A stretch of DNA of 47,734 nucleotides from an uncultured Planctomycetaceae bacterium (lineage in GTDB: Bacteria > Planctomycetota > Planctomycetia > Planctomycetales > Planctomycetaceae): NCBI GenBank assembly GCA_903896675.1, contig CAITYU010000576.1, positions 1 through 47,734 on the forward strand. The letters are read 5' to 3'. The notes beneath the pieces were generated by a model that ran no database searches, was not told the DNA's origin, and saw only the letters and a list, made by a program, of their open reading frames with translations. Below, one piece after another: positions 37,738 to 47,187 of the stretch (its first letter is position 1; every line of letters begins with the position of its first letter). A program made the position numbers and the translations under genes.

Positions 37738-38937
37738 TCAGTGGGCAGCGGCATGACCAGCGGCGTGGCCGTCATGGTGAGCTTCCACTTTTTTTCGACG
37801 TACATAGCCGGGGCGAGCCCGGCGTTCAGCTTCCCGCAGGCTGGCACTGATCATACCCCAGGCAGCAAACAAAGCTGCTGAACCCGGCAGCATCCACCAG
37901 TTGCTCAGTTCGAAGTGACGAACAAACATGACCATCAGCAGGTTGGCCAGTGACAGCGGAATCATGACACGCCATGCAAGTTCCATCAGCTGGTCGAAGC
38001 GGAAGCGAGGAATAGTCCAGCGGAGCATGATCATCATGCAGATGAAGAAGAAGGCTTTGCCCATCAGGACCAGCATTTTCACAAGCCACGCCAGCGGGTA
38101 TGCGCTGTCAGGTTCAGCAATACCGGGCAGATGCCAGCCACCGAGGAACAGGATGGAAGTGAGGAAGCTGATAGTGATCATGTGGGTGTATTCACCGAGG
38201 AAGAACAGGGCCCACTTGAGTGCGCTGTATTCGGTGTGCCATCCGCCGACCAGTTCCTGCTCACATTCGGCGAGGTCAAAGGGCAGACGATTGGCTTCGG
38301 CGAGTGAAGCGGTGAAGAACAGCAGGGCGGCGAGGGGCTGGAACCAGATGTTCCACGCGGCAAAACCGCCGGCAATCTGCTGCTGCATGATTTCTTCAAG
38401 GTTGACGGTACCGGACATCAGTGCGATACCCAGTACTGACATGCCGAGTGGGATTTCGTAGCTGACAACCTGAGCACTGGCGCGAAGAGCACCGAGTGCA
38501 CTGTATTTATTATTGGAAGCCCAGCCACCGAGTACGATGCCGTAGACTGCGAGGCTGCCGACAGCGAAGATGAACACGAGGCCGATGTCGATTCCCGGAG
38601 CGATAATGAAACGCAGGAATCCGGGGGCACCGTCGACGCCGACGGGACCGAAGGGGACGACGGCAAATGCCAGCAGGGCGGTGAAGACCGAGATCCCGGG
38701 CGCGATGAGGAACAGAACCCTGTCAACGTGCGGTGGGATCACTTCTTCCTTGAGCAGCAGCTTGACGCCGTCCGCCAGTGGTTGCAGCAGTCCCAGCGGA
38801 CCCACGCGGTTCGGTCCGACGCGGTCCTGCATCCAGGCGGACAGTTTGCGTTCCAGCAGAATCAGGTAGTTGCAGACGCCTGGGATGGCCCCGACGACGA
38901 TGGCGATTGTGATAATCGTGATCAGAAGTTCCGGCAT
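37738..38937 (-). CDS. nuoH: NADH-quinone oxidoreductase subunit H
   Basis: 399 aa with about eight or nine membrane helices. Conserved sites are LERKLSAWMQDRVGPNRVGP, LQPLADGVKLLLKEEVIP, GSLAVYGIVLGGWASNNKYSALGALRASAQVVSYEIPLG and RLPFDLAECEQELVGGWHTEYSALKWALFFLGEY. The last of these is the quinone-chamber glutamate-rich loop joining the peripheral and membrane arms. The C-terminus carries a His-rich tail (VEAHHDGHAAGHAAAH). Length fits the family upper range. Confidence 0.97.
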   Translation of the reverse strand: MPELLITIITIAIVVGAIPGVCNYLILLERKLSAWMQDRVGPNRVGPLGLLQPLADGVKLLLKEEVIPPHVDRVLFLIAPGISVFTALLAFAVVPFGPVGVDGAPGFLRFIIAPGIDIGLVFIFAVGSLAVYGIVLGGWASNNKYSALGALRASAQVVSYEIPLGMSVLGIALMSGTVNLEEIMQQQIAGGFAAWNIWFQPLAALLFFTASLAEANRLPFDLAECEQELVGGWHTEYSALKWALFFLGEYTHMITISFLTSILFLGGWHLPGIAEPDSAYPLAWLVKMLVLMGKAFFFICMMIMLRWTIPRFRFDQLMELAWRVMIPLSLANLLMVMFVRHFELSNWWMLPGSAALFAAWGMISASLREAERRARPGYVRRKKVEAHHDGHAAGHAAAH

Positions 38938-39012
38938 GGCAGTCTGTCAGCTAGAGAAAACGGGAAATCGGTGAGTATGAAGTGTGCGGGGATCTGGGAT
39001 TTTTTGCGGCTT

Positions 39013-40671
39013 TCAGACCGTGGTCTGCTGAGCCGTTTCCAGCAGCACGCCGGTGGTTTTGAGAGCGGGATTGGTCAGGGCGGCCAGTGCAGGGACAGCT
39101 GCGGCGATCTCCGCTCGCAATGCCTCGGGCTGGAACAGTCCGGAGCGTCCTGAAAGTTCCCAGAGGATTCTTGAGTCCGGTCGGCTGCCGTCAGGTCCGC
39201 GAACGGCGCGACGAATCAGCTGTGCCAGACCGCGATGATTGACCACAATTCCTTCACGTTCCACAAAGGTGCCGGATGGCAGGATGTGGGTGGCGTGCTG
39301 CAGCACCGGCGAGGGCAGGAAATCCTGAACGATGACGGTTTCGACATCGCTGAATGCCTCGGCCTGCATTTCCGAGATCCAGCCCTGCGGATCACCACCG
39401 GTCAGATAGACGGCGGAGAACTGGCCGCTGGACGCCAGTCGGAGCAATTCTTCAAAGGGCATCAGTTCGTCCATAAAGTGGGCGACCACAGCCTGAACGC
39501 CGGCCCGGTTCGGGCATTTTTCTGCCCGGATCGTGAATTTTACGGGCTCGATCACATGACCACGGAGGTCTTTGGGGAAGTGTTCATCGGCGCCGGTCAC
39601 TCGCACAGGACCGACTGCCAGTACGGCCTGCGGTGAGAGTGAGCGGATGCAGACAGCCAGCAGCCACGCTTCTTCGACGGTCATCCATGGTGACAGCACA
39701 GCGGCCAGTTTCTGACGGCCCGTAGCGGCCTTCTGCAGCGAGCTGCGAACTGAGGCGAGGACGTCTTCCCATGCCTGGGAGGTGGTGTGACCGTTGCTGC
39801 GGATCTGGGGCACTGTGAGACGTTCTTCGGAGTGGGTGTATTTCCAGCCGAAGCGACCTTCGTCACACATGAAGTGACCCTGAGCCAGTTCATTGACGCG
39901 CGGTTTCAGGCGGTAGACCTTGTCTTCGTTCTGATCCACTGTGACGCTGCAACCGGTGCTGCATCCCTGGCAGACGGAGTTGGTGCTTTTGAGCCACCAG
40001 ACTCGCTGCTGGTACAGGAAGTCCTTGCTGCAGAGAGCTCCGACCGGGCAGAGGTCCACGACGTTGCCGGCGAGCGGGTTGTTGACGGGGTGTCCGGGGA
40101 AGATATCGATTTCTTCGTGCGAGCCCCGACTGACGACCTGCAGTTCTGCGGAACCACTGACTTCGCGAGTGAAGCGAACGCAGCGAGTACACATGATGCA
40201 GCGGTCGGTGAACAGTGTGATCTGGTCACCGATGTAGTCCTTATCGGGTTTGATATTCTTGGGCTCATTCAGCCGGCTGTAGCCGCGGCCATAGTTGAAG
40301 CTGTAGTCCTGCAGGTAGCACTCACCGGCCTGGTCGCAGGTGGGGCAGTCGAGCGGGTGGTTGAGCAGCAGGTATTCGAGGGTTGCCTTGCGGGCATCCC
40401 TGACCTTCTGGCTGTCCGCAATGATGACAGTGCCGTCCTTGACCGGAGTCTGGCAGCCGGGCACCAGTTTGGGCTGCATGGCGACGGTTCCGTCGGGTTT
40501 TTTATCACCGACTTCGACGAGGCACATGCGGCAGCTGGCGACAACTGACAGCGCCGGGTGCCAGCAGTAGGCTGGAATTTCGACACCGGCTTTGGAGGCC
40601 GCCTGAATGCAGTTCAGGCGTTCGTTCGAGCCGATTTCCACATCTTTACCGTTGATTGTCACCGTGGCCAT
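39013..40671 (-). CDS. nuoG: NADH-quinone oxidoreductase subunit G, short form
   Basis: 552 aa, shorter than many NuoG proteins (~680-900). The iron-sulfur part is complete: 2Fe-2S ligands C36, C47, C50 and C73; the N5 motif H105-P-L-D-C109-P-T-C112 with C118; 4Fe-4S ligands C158, C161, C164 and C208; and an additional set CQGCSTGC (C234, C237, C241) for an N7-like cluster with FMCDEGRFGW downstream. The remaining ~280 residues are a cut-down molybdopterin-oxidoreductase-like domain (THILPSGTFVEREGIVVNHRGLAQ). It is 65 nt downstream of nuoF. The electron-transfer role is intact; the reduced C-terminal domain is the odd part. Confidence 0.94.
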   Translation of the reverse strand: MATVTINGKDVEIGSNERLNCIQAASKAGVEIPAYCWHPALSVVASCRMCLVEVGDKKPDGTVAMQPKLVPGCQTPVKDGTVIIADSQKVRDARKATLEYLLLNHPLDCPTCDQAGECYLQDYSFNYGRGYSRLNEPKNIKPDKDYIGDQITLFTDRCIMCTRCVRFTREVSGSAELQVVSRGSHEEIDIFPGHPVNNPLAGNVVDLCPVGALCSKDFLYQQRVWWLKSTNSVCQGCSTGCSVTVDQNEDKVYRLKPRVNELAQGHFMCDEGRFGWKYTHSEERLTVPQIRSNGHTTSQAWEDVLASVRSSLQKAATGRQKLAAVLSPWMTVEEAWLLAVCIRSLSPQAVLAVGPVRVTGADEHFPKDLRGHVIEPVKFTIRAEKCPNRAGVQAVVAHFMDELMPFEELLRLASSGQFSAVYLTGGDPQGWISEMQAEAFSDVETVIVQDFLPSPVLQHATHILPSGTFVEREGIVVNHRGLAQLIRRAVRGPDGSRPDSRILWELSGRSGLFQPEALRAEIAAAVPALAALTNPALKTTGVLLETAQQTTV

Positions 40672-40736
40672 GCTGGTCCCTGATCGCTGTAATTCAGAAC
40701 TGAATTCAGAACTGTCCGGTTTTGAGGTGGTTGATT

Positions 40737-42071
40737 TCAGTGCACTGCCATGAGCTGCTGTGCAGACGTGACAGAGGCTTTTCGGCTGCGAATATAATCT
40801 TCAAATTCACTGCGGAATTTGCTGATGGCATTCTTCACCGGCCAGGCTGCTCCGTCCGAAAGTCCGCAGATTGTGGTACCGGGGATAATGCCCATGGAGC
40901 CGGCGACTTCCATGAGCAGATCGAGATCCTCAGTGCGTCCCTGTCCGGTACGGATGCGTTCGAGGATCTTGGTCATCCATGCGGTGCCCTCGCGACAGGG
41001 CGTGCACTGCCCGCAGGATTCGTGTGACATAAAGCGGCAGCAGTTGTAAAGCACATCAACCATGCTGGTCTGATCATCGACGACGACGACCGCAGCCGTA
41101 CCCAGTCCCAGACAGCCGACTCTGCCGGGACCGGCGAAATCGAGTCGGGTGTCGAGTTCGCTGGCGGAGAGGAAGCCCATGCTGATTCCGCCGGGAACGA
41201 CGGCCTTTGCTCGACGACCCTTCCAGACACCGCCGGCATGTTCTTCGATGAGTTCGCGGGCTGTGACACCAAGCGGCAGTTCGACGCAGCAGGGTCGATT
41301 GACGTGTCCGCTGACGCAGTAAAGTTTTGGTCCGTAGCTGCCGGGGTCGCGGGGATTATTGGGGTCGGGTGGAACACCGATGGATTTGAACCACTCGGTA
41401 CCACGGTAAAGGATCTGCGTGACGCAGCAGAGGGTTTCAACATTGTTGACGATGGTGGGCTTGCGGAACAGCCCTTCGATGGCGGGGAATGGTGGCTTGA
41501 TGCGTGGCCATGCGCGTTTGCCTTCCAGACTTTCGATCAGTCCGGTCTCTTCGCCACAGATGTAGGCTCCGGCACCCCGGTGCAGGACGATATCGCAGCA
41601 GACGCCGGTGCCGAGGATGTTATTACCGAGGATTCCGGCGGCACGACACTCGCGAATGGCAGCATCGAGCACCCGGTAACTGGTGCCGTATTCGTAGCGG
41701 AGGTAGAGGTAGGCTTTCTGCGAGCGGATGGCGTGACAGGCGAGGATGATGCCTTCGATGAGCTGATGGGGATCCAGTTCCATCAGGTACCGATTGTTGA
41801 AGGTTCCGGGTTCGCTTTCGTCAGCGTTGATGGCGAGATAGATGGGGCCCGGGTGATCCTTGGGCAGGAAGGTCCATTTGAGTCCTGTGGGGAAGCCGGC
41901 TCCACCACGTCCTCGCAGGCCCGAATCCTTAACGATGTTGGTGACATCGCCGGGGGCCATGCTGAGGAATTCCTTCAGACGCGAGTATCCGCCGTCGGCC
42001 TGATAAGTCTTCAGCAGAGCGCTGTCAGGCTTATTGATGCGGGCGAACAGTGCTGGTTCGAAAGTGGCCAC
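40737..42071 (-). CDS. nuoF: NADH-quinone oxidoreductase subunit F (NADH/FMN site)
   Basis: 444 aa from GTG 42071, preceded by AGAGGATTCCA; an upstream ATG at 42146 would overlap nuoE by 44 nt and add non-conserved residues. Features are the FMN/NADH-binding GLRGRGGAGFPTGLKWTFLP, the NADESEPGTF block, GAGAYICGEETGLIESLEGKRAWPRIKPPFPA, and the 4Fe-4S N3 ligands in SHESCGQCTPCREGT with a later cysteine (TTICGLSDGAAWP). It oxidises NADH. The start is 31 nt after the nuoE stop. Confidence 0.96.
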   Translation of the reverse strand: MATFEPALFARINKPDSALLKTYQADGGYSRLKEFLSMAPGDVTNIVKDSGLRGRGGAGFPTGLKWTFLPKDHPGPIYLAINADESEPGTFNNRYLMELDPHQLIEGIILACHAIRSQKAYLYLRYEYGTSYRVLDAAIRECRAAGILGNNILGTGVCCDIVLHRGAGAYICGEETGLIESLEGKRAWPRIKPPFPAIEGLFRKPTIVNNVETLCCVTQILYRGTEWFKSIGVPPDPNNPRDPGSYGPKLYCVSGHVNRPCCVELPLGVTARELIEEHAGGVWKGRRAKAVVPGGISMGFLSASELDTRLDFAGPGRVGCLGLGTAAVVVVDDQTSMVDVLYNCCRFMSHESCGQCTPCREGTAWMTKILERIRTGQGRTEDLDLLMEVAGSMGIIPGTTICGLSDGAAWPVKNAISKFRSEFEDYIRSRKASVTSAQQLMAVH

Positions 42072-42102
42072 TGGAATCCTCTGTATGGAGCAGATCAGGG
42101 AA

Positions 42103-42576
42103 TCAGAGTTTGTCGATGAGAGCAGATGCGGACGCAGGATTGACATTCATGTGACAGACGTCATCCACGAGTATGCAGGGGGCACCTTCGCAGGCGCCGA
42201 GGCACTCTGCGAATTCGACGGTCATGCGTCCGTCCGGAGTGGTTTCGCCGGGGTGAACTCTGTATTTGTGGCAGACGGTTTCCAGCAGTTCTTCTCCTCC
42301 GCGCAGCATGCAGGAGATACTGCGGCAGAACCAGACCCGGTGTCTTCCGAGCGGGTTGGTTTCGTCCTTGAAGAAGTTGTAGAAGGTCATGGTGTCATGA
42401 ACTTCAGCCGGGTGCAGTTCCAGCAGTTCTGCGATTTCCACGATGGCTTCCCTCGAGACGGCTCGGAGAGTGTCGTGGACGAGGTGCAGGGCCGGGAGAG
42501 TGACTGCGCGTTTATTCGGGTACTTGGGGAATTCAGCCCGAATCTTTTCTCGCAGCTCTTCACTGAGAACGCTCAT
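42103..42576 (-). CDS. nuoE: NADH-quinone oxidoreductase subunit E
   Basis: 157 aa, thioredoxin-like 2Fe-2S subunit binding cluster N1a. Core blocks are EFPKYPNKRAVTLPALHLVHD, LELHPAEVHDTMTFYNFF and the ligands CRSISCMLRGGEELLE (C-x4-C) with CLGACEGAPCILVDD (C-x3-C). The usual C-T-G-T-x-C is here C-R-S-I-S-C, which keeps the cysteine spacing. It associates with NuoF at the tip of the peripheral arm. It lies 54 nt after nuoD. Confidence 0.96.
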   Translation of the reverse strand: MSVLSEELREKIRAEFPKYPNKRAVTLPALHLVHDTLRAVSREAIVEIAELLELHPAEVHDTMTFYNFFKDETNPLGRHRVWFCRSISCMLRGGEELLETVCHKYRVHPGETTPDGRMTVEFAECLGACEGAPCILVDDVCHMNVNPASASALIDKL

Positions 42577-42630
42577 AACAGTCAGCCAGAATGAGGAATC
42601 AGGGGATCAGAAGACAACGGGGGGTCAGGT

Positions 42631-43851
42631 TCAGCGGTCGAGTTCCGCTGCGATGATATTGATGCTTCCAAGGACAGCGACAACGTCGCTGAGCTGGTGG
42701 TTGCGGATCATGTGTGGAAACATGGAGAAGTGGATGAAGGACGGCGGTCGAGTGCGAGCCCGGTAGGCGCGAGTTTCGGCGTTGCCCACGATGTAGAACC
42801 CGAGTTCACCGTTGGGAGATTCCGTAGCGGCGTAGATCTGTTCGCGGGGCACTTCGTAGCCGCGATTGGGCATGATGACTTCGAAGTGCTGGATCAGCCC
42901 TTCGATGCTGCGATAGACCGAGGGCTTGGACGGCAGGACCATGTCGGATTCGACGCCGATGTTCACGGGACCGCCGGGGATATTTTCCACAGCCTGTTCG
43001 ATGATCTTCAGGCTTTCGAGGAGTTCCTGCATGCGGACGAGATAGCGAGCATAGCAGTCGCCGCCGCGCGAGCAGATGACGTCAAAGTCGAGATCGGCAT
43101 AGGCCAGATAGGGTTCATCGCGGCGGAGGTCTCGTTCAACGCCACTGGCCCGAGCGACCGGTCCGACAGCGCTGAAGTTGATGACCTCGTCCCTGCTGAG
43201 ATATCCGATGCCCTTCGTGCGATCGACGAAAATGCGATTTTTCGTGAGCAGTCTGTCGACTTCGTCATAAACCTTCGGGAACTCGCGGATGAATTTGCGG
43301 ACGCGATTGATCCAGTCGGTGTTGACGTCAAAGAGAACTCCGCCGACGCGTGTGTAGCTGGTGTGGAACCGCTGTCCCGAGGCCAGTTCGACAATGTCGT
43401 AGATGTGTTCGCGCTGCTGGAAGAAGTAGAGGAAGGCGGTGAAGCCACCGAGGTCCAGTGCGGTGGTGCCGAGATTCAGCAGGTGGTCGTGCATCCGCAT
43501 CAGTTCGGCAAGGATTGTGCGGAGGTACTTGCAGCGAGGCGTGAGTTCGATCCCCAGCAGTTTTTCGACGGCGTGGTGCCATGCGATTTCATTGGCCAGC
43601 GGGGACAGGTAGTTCATGCGGTCGACAATGGTGACGTACTGGTTGAAGTCCAGATGTTCGCCAAGTTTTTCGAAGCCGCTGTGCAGATAGCCGATGTAGG
43701 GGACAGCGTTGAGAACGCGTTCACCGTCAAGTGTGAGTACCAGCCGCAGAGTGGTGTGAGTTGCGGGGTGTTGTGGCCCGAAATTCAGCGTCCACACGTA
43801 CTCGCGTTCAGCGGATGGCGTTTCGAGGGTATCAACAGGAGTCAGAGGCAT
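42631..43851 (-). CDS. nuoD: NADH-quinone oxidoreductase subunit D
   Basis: 406 aa from ATG 43851; an upstream in-frame ATG at 43911 adds 20 non-conserved residues, and neither has a strong ribosome site. Conserved parts are YVWTLNFGPQHPATHTTLRLVLTLDGE (quinone-site histidines in GPQHPATH), YLHSGFEKLGEHLDFNQYVTIVDRMNYLSP, ECTPR-like GIELTPRCKYLRTILAELMRMHDHLL, and the C-terminal PPSFIHFSMFPHMIRNHQLSDVVAVLGSINIIAAELDR. It forms part of the quinone-binding pocket with NuoB and NuoH. It lies 111 nt after nuoC. Confidence 0.95.
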   Translation of the reverse strand: MPLTPVDTLETPSAEREYVWTLNFGPQHPATHTTLRLVLTLDGERVLNAVPYIGYLHSGFEKLGEHLDFNQYVTIVDRMNYLSPLANEIAWHHAVEKLLGIELTPRCKYLRTILAELMRMHDHLLNLGTTALDLGGFTAFLYFFQQREHIYDIVELASGQRFHTSYTRVGGVLFDVNTDWINRVRKFIREFPKVYDEVDRLLTKNRIFVDRTKGIGYLSRDEVINFSAVGPVARASGVERDLRRDEPYLAYADLDFDVICSRGGDCYARYLVRMQELLESLKIIEQAVENIPGGPVNIGVESDMVLPSKPSVYRSIEGLIQHFEVIMPNRGYEVPREQIYAATESPNGELGFYIVGNAETRAYRARTRPPSFIHFSMFPHMIRNHQLSDVVAVLGSINIIAAELDR

Positions 43852-43962
43852 TGAGAGTGGCCAGACCAGAAGACCATCGGAAACCCCGGCGGGCACCCGC
43901 CCGTCGGTCATTTTTACACCAGCCCGAGAATCAGGGACGATGCGGCAGTGAGAGCGGAGAGC

Positions 43963-44454
43963 TTAACTGCCGGATCGAGTGATCACGGGGAAGTTGTGTC
44001 GTTCGCCGCGTCCCTTGAGCGGATAATCCTTCCGCAGAGGGAATGCGTCAAACTCTTCGGGCATCAGAATTCGTCGGAGGTCAGGATGTCCGGAAAACGA
44101 AATTCCGAACATATCCCAGACTTCACGCTCCATCCAGTCGGCGCCACGCCACAGTCCGTAGACGGAGGGCAGGACCGCATCCGGCAGGTTGACCGGGACG
44201 CGAACGGCCAGTCGTTCACCGGAATCCAGATTGAGCAGCAGATAGATCACGGAGAAGCGATCCGTCGCACCGTCATACTCAAGCCAGTCCACCGCAGTCA
44301 GGTCCACCAGCATGTTGAAGCCATATTCGGTCTTCAGGCTGGTGAGCAGCGGCAGCAGGATGGAAGTAGTGATATCGATGCGACGATTGTCACGAAAATG
44401 ACTTTCGACGATCTGTGAGCCGAATTTCTGCTGCAGTTCTGTCAGGCAAACCAT
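43963..44454 (-). CDS. nuoC: NADH-quinone oxidoreductase subunit C
   Basis: 163 aa, separate from NuoD (not fused). The 30-kDa subunit signature is [22 protein letters not shown] followed by [22 protein letters not shown]; the N-terminal part contains [19 protein letters not shown] and [23 protein letters not shown]. It is a structural subunit of the peripheral arm. The start is 12 nt after the nuoB stop, so the genes are tightly packed. Confidence 0.96.
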   Translation of the reverse strand: MVCLTELQQKFGSQIVESHFRDNRRIDITTSILLPLLTSLKTEYGFNMLVDLTAVDWLEYDGATDRFSVIYLLLNLDSGERLAVRVPVNLPDAVLPSVYGLWRGADWMEREVWDMFGISFSGHPDLRRILMPEEFDAFPLRKDYPLKGRGERHNFPVITRSGS

Positions 44455-44466
44455 ACGTGAAGCCCC

Positions 44467-45081
44467 TTATCCCTGCGTTGCACCGCGGCCGGCTGAAGTG
44501 GCTGCCGCTGAAAAACCGCCCAGTTGAACCAGTCTGGTGTCTTCGATCCGGTAGCGTTCGTCCGAATCGAAGGGAGCCGGGCCGGCGGGCATGTCACGGA
44601 TCGCAAACTCGCGTCCCATCACTGTGCCAGTGCGGCGTACCTTGGCCTGCATGTCCATCACGGCCTGCAGCAACTGCTCTGGACGCGGCGGACAACCCGG
44701 AACATACATGTCGACGGGGATGAAGCGGTCGATCCCCTGGACCACTGCGTAGGTGTCGAAGACGCCACCGGAGCAGGCACAGGCACCCATGGAGATGCAC
44801 CATTTGGGTTCGGGCATCTGCAGCCAGATACGCTGCAGGACAGGCAGCATCTTCATCACGACGCGACCGGCAACGATCAGCAGGTCGCACTGTCGCGGAC
44901 TGAATCGCATGACTTCGGCACCGAAGCGTGCAAGGTCATGGCGGGAGGCGGCAGTGGCCATCAGTTCGATGCCACAGCAGGCAGTGGCGAACGGCATTGG
45001 CCAGAGGCTGTTTGAGCGAGCCCAGTTGGCTGCTGCATCCAGCTTTGTAATGAAAATGTTTTCCGGAAGACCTACCGCCAT
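44467..45081 (-). CDS. nuoB: NADH-quinone oxidoreductase subunit B
   Basis: 204 aa from ATG 45081, chosen for the AAGGGAG ribosome site 7 nt upstream; an in-frame start 7 codons earlier is less supported. Cluster N2 is bound by the paired cysteines in PMPFATACCGIELMA, with MGACACSGGVFDTYAVVQG and VPGCPPRPEQLLQA. It hands electrons to quinone. The gene overlaps the nuoA 3' end by 10 nt, so translation is coupled. A Ser/Ala/Gly-rich C-terminal tail of ~40 residues is present. Confidence 0.96.
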   Translation of the reverse strand: MAVGLPENIFITKLDAAANWARSNSLWPMPFATACCGIELMATAASRHDLARFGAEVMRFSPRQCDLLIVAGRVVMKMLPVLQRIWLQMPEPKWCISMGACACSGGVFDTYAVVQGIDRFIPVDMYVPGCPPRPEQLLQAVMDMQAKVRRTGTVMGREFAIRDMPAGPAPFDSDERYRIEDTRLVQLGGFSAAATSAGRGATQG

Positions 45082-45470
45082 CGAAAAACTCCCTTCCGCC
45101 ACGCGTAGACCCAGGCGAGTGCCAAAGTGGCCATAAACACGAGCATGACACCGAAGACCGTATCCCGCAGCTCTGCGGGAACGCCATTGTCACTATAGGC
45201 ACTGACGGCCCATGGGTACAAAAACAGCAGTTCAACGTCAAAAACGAGGAACAGAATGGCCACGAGGTAGAAGCGGACGTCGAAGGGCTGGCGAGCATCG
45301 CCGACGGGGTCCATGCCTGATTCGTAGGGCATGTCCTTGACGGGAGTGTGTTTGCGCGGGCCCAGCAGATGGGCCAGCAGCAGGTTTGTCACCACGAATC
45401 CGACGAGAATGCCACCATAGACGAACAATGGAGGCAGATCCGGCAGCCACGAAAGATCGGGAAGTGCCAC
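45072..45470 (-). CDS. nuoA: NADH-quinone oxidoreductase subunit A
   Basis: 132 aa from GTG 45470, with an AGGGGTGAAGT ribosome site just upstream. Three membrane helices and the conserved quinone-gate loop are present: KDMPYESGMDPVGDARQPFDVRFYLVAILFLVFDVELLFLYPWA. This is the first gene of the nuoA-N operon, which runs to nuoN and probably the radical SAM gene. Promoter elements are expected within the ~450 nt region shared with proA. Confidence 0.97.
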   Translation of the reverse strand: MALPDLSWLPDLPPLFVYGGILVGFVVTNLLLAHLLGPRKHTPVKDMPYESGMDPVGDARQPFDVRFYLVAILFLVFDVELLFLYPWAVSAYSDNGVPAELRDTVFGVMLVFMATLALAWVYAWRKGVFRWR

Positions 45471-45918
45471 ACTTCACCCCTGTTTTACTGGTAAATTGGA
45501 CGCCGATCGGGACGCCAGCAGTCCGGACAACACCGGAGGCCGGCGGCACACCAGGGACGGTGTGCAGCGGGCGCAATGTCTTCCCGGAAAATCCTGCCCT
45601 GTTGAGATACGTCCAAATCACCGACGAATCAAGGCCAACCCCCTGATCTCCGCCGATGGTCTCGGTTTCGGAAATTGCCTGCTTAACTATGAATTACCCA
45701 GCTGTGAGTTCTCAGTTTTTGGATTTGGGTAGACGACAAGCGGTTTTCAGCGGTGTTCCCGCTGTGTGAGGTCGCGTTTTGCACCGTGAATCGCCAGATT
45801 TCCAGGATTTCCATGGGCAGTGGTCCTGCTGCGGTCGGAAAGTTCTGCCGATCATCCATGGCTGTGACCTCGATTTGTGTTTCTCCTGCCGGAACTCTCA
45901 CTGCAATCGGCCCTTCTC
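45471..45918. promoter_or_regulatory. Divergent control region between nuoA and proA
   Basis: 448 nt with no gene. Just before nuoA lies TTTAC-TG-GTAAA (45484-45495), an inverted repeat centred about 20 nt upstream of the nuoA start. GCACACC-agggac-GGTGTGC (45546-45565) is a perfect 7-bp hairpin further upstream. A weak minus-strand sigma-70-like pair is possible: TTGATT (complement of 45627-45632) and TATCTC (45604-45609), spacing 17. The proA side holds only shadow frames. None of these is proven. Confidence 0.4.
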
Positions 45919-47187
45919 ATGACTCAGCCCGCTGTAGCTCAGACCCCGCCTCGAACGCTGGCCCTGCAGGCTCGCAGCACCGCTCCAGCCGTGGCGACCA
46001 TCTCCACCGCCGAAAAAAATCGTTGGCTGCAACTGCTGGCAGGGGCATTGCGAGCAGCAGTGGATTCCGTGGTGTCGGCAAACCAGCAGGACCTCGCTGC
46101 CGCTCGCCAGTCCGGCATGAGCGAGGCACTGCTGGATCGACTGCGTCTGGATGAGCCACGGATCAGGGCACTGGCCGCTGCCGTGGAACAGATCTGCGCC
46201 CTGCCGGATCCGGTGGGTGAAATCATCAGCGGTGATCGTCGTCCGAACGGGCTGCAGGTGCATCGGGTGCGAGTGCCCCTGGGGGTGGTGTTCTTCATCT
46301 ACGAATCACGGCCGAACGTGACGATTGATGCGGCGGCGCTGTGCGTGAAGAGTGGCAACCCGGTCATTCTGCGAGGTGGTTCCGAAGCGATTCGTACGAA
46401 TCTTGAGCTGGGACGGTTGATTACTGAAACGCTGGTTGCTGCGGAATTGCCCGAGCATGCGGTGCAGGTGGTGGGGTCGACGGACCGTGGCCTGGTCGGA
46501 GAATTTCTGCGACTGGGCGATCTGATCAGCCTCGCAATTCCTCGCGGCGGCCGGTCCCTGATCGAGCGGGTTGTTCAGGAAGCGACGATGCCGGTGCTGA
46601 AGCACTTTGACGGTGTCTGTCATGTTTTTGTGGATCAGAGTGCGGACCTGCAGATGGCGATTGACATTGTGATCAACAGCAAGTGTCAGCGTCCGGCGGT
46701 GTGCAACGCGGCTGAGACTCTGCTGATCCATGCTGCGGCTGCCGATCAGCTGTGGCCGCCGCTGGCAGCTGCACTGCAGCTGCGTGGTGTGGAGCTGCGC
46801 TGCTGCGAACGATCACGAGCGGGTATTGCGGGAGCCGTGGCGGCGACGGAGCAGGATTATCGGACTGAACACGGAGCCCTGATCCTGAATGTGCGGATTG
46901 TGGACAGTCTGGCAGAGGCGATTGAGCACATTCGGACTTACGGATCGGGTCATACGGATGCCATAGTGACTCGCTGTCTGGAAGCGGCCGGCCATTTTGA
47001 GTCGGCGGTTGATTCGTCAGCCGTAGTGATTAACGCCAGTACTCGTTTCAATGATGGCGGTGAACTGGGCCTGGGAGCGGAGATCGGGATCAGCACAGAT
47101 CGGTTTCACGCGCGGGGTCCCTGTGGTCTGCGCGAGTTGACGACTTATAAATACGTGATTCGCGGGACCGGGCAGGTACGCGGCTGA
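45919..47187 (+). CDS. proA: Gamma-glutamyl phosphate reductase
   Basis: 422 aa from ATG 45919; an earlier in-frame GTG at 45877 adds 14 residues without homology, and no clear ribosome site distinguishes the two. ProA reduces gamma-glutamyl phosphate to glutamate semialdehyde with NADPH in proline synthesis. Catalytic Cys262 is in QRPAVCNAAETLLIH. Other marks are PLGVVFFIYESRPNVTIDAAALCVKSGNPVILRGGSEA, DLISLAIPRGGRSLIERV, YGSGHTDAIVT and ELGLGAEIGISTDRFHARGPCGLRELTTYKY. No proB is adjacent. Length is normal (~415-425). Confidence 0.97.
   Translation: MTQPAVAQTPPRTLALQARSTAPAVATISTAEKNRWLQLLAGALRAAVDSVVSANQQDLAAARQSGMSEALLDRLRLDEPRIRALAAAVEQICALPDPVGEIISGDRRPNGLQVHRVRVPLGVVFFIYESRPNVTIDAAALCVKSGNPVILRGGSEAIRTNLELGRLITETLVAAELPEHAVQVVGSTDRGLVGEFLRLGDLISLAIPRGGRSLIERVVQEATMPVLKHFDGVCHVFVDQSADLQMAIDIVINSKCQRPAVCNAAETLLIHAAAADQLWPPLAAALQLRGVELRCCERSRAGIAGAVAATEQDYRTEHGALILNVRIVDSLAEAIEHIRTYGSGHTDAIVTRCLEAAGHFESAVDSSAVVINASTRFNDGGELGLGAEIGISTDRFHARGPCGLRELTTYKYVIRGTGQVRG

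Noticed and set aside
42697-43854. Open frame of about 385 codons on the + strand opposite nuoD
   Set aside because: It is antisense to conserved NuoD; Asp/Val/Ala-rich mirror composition.
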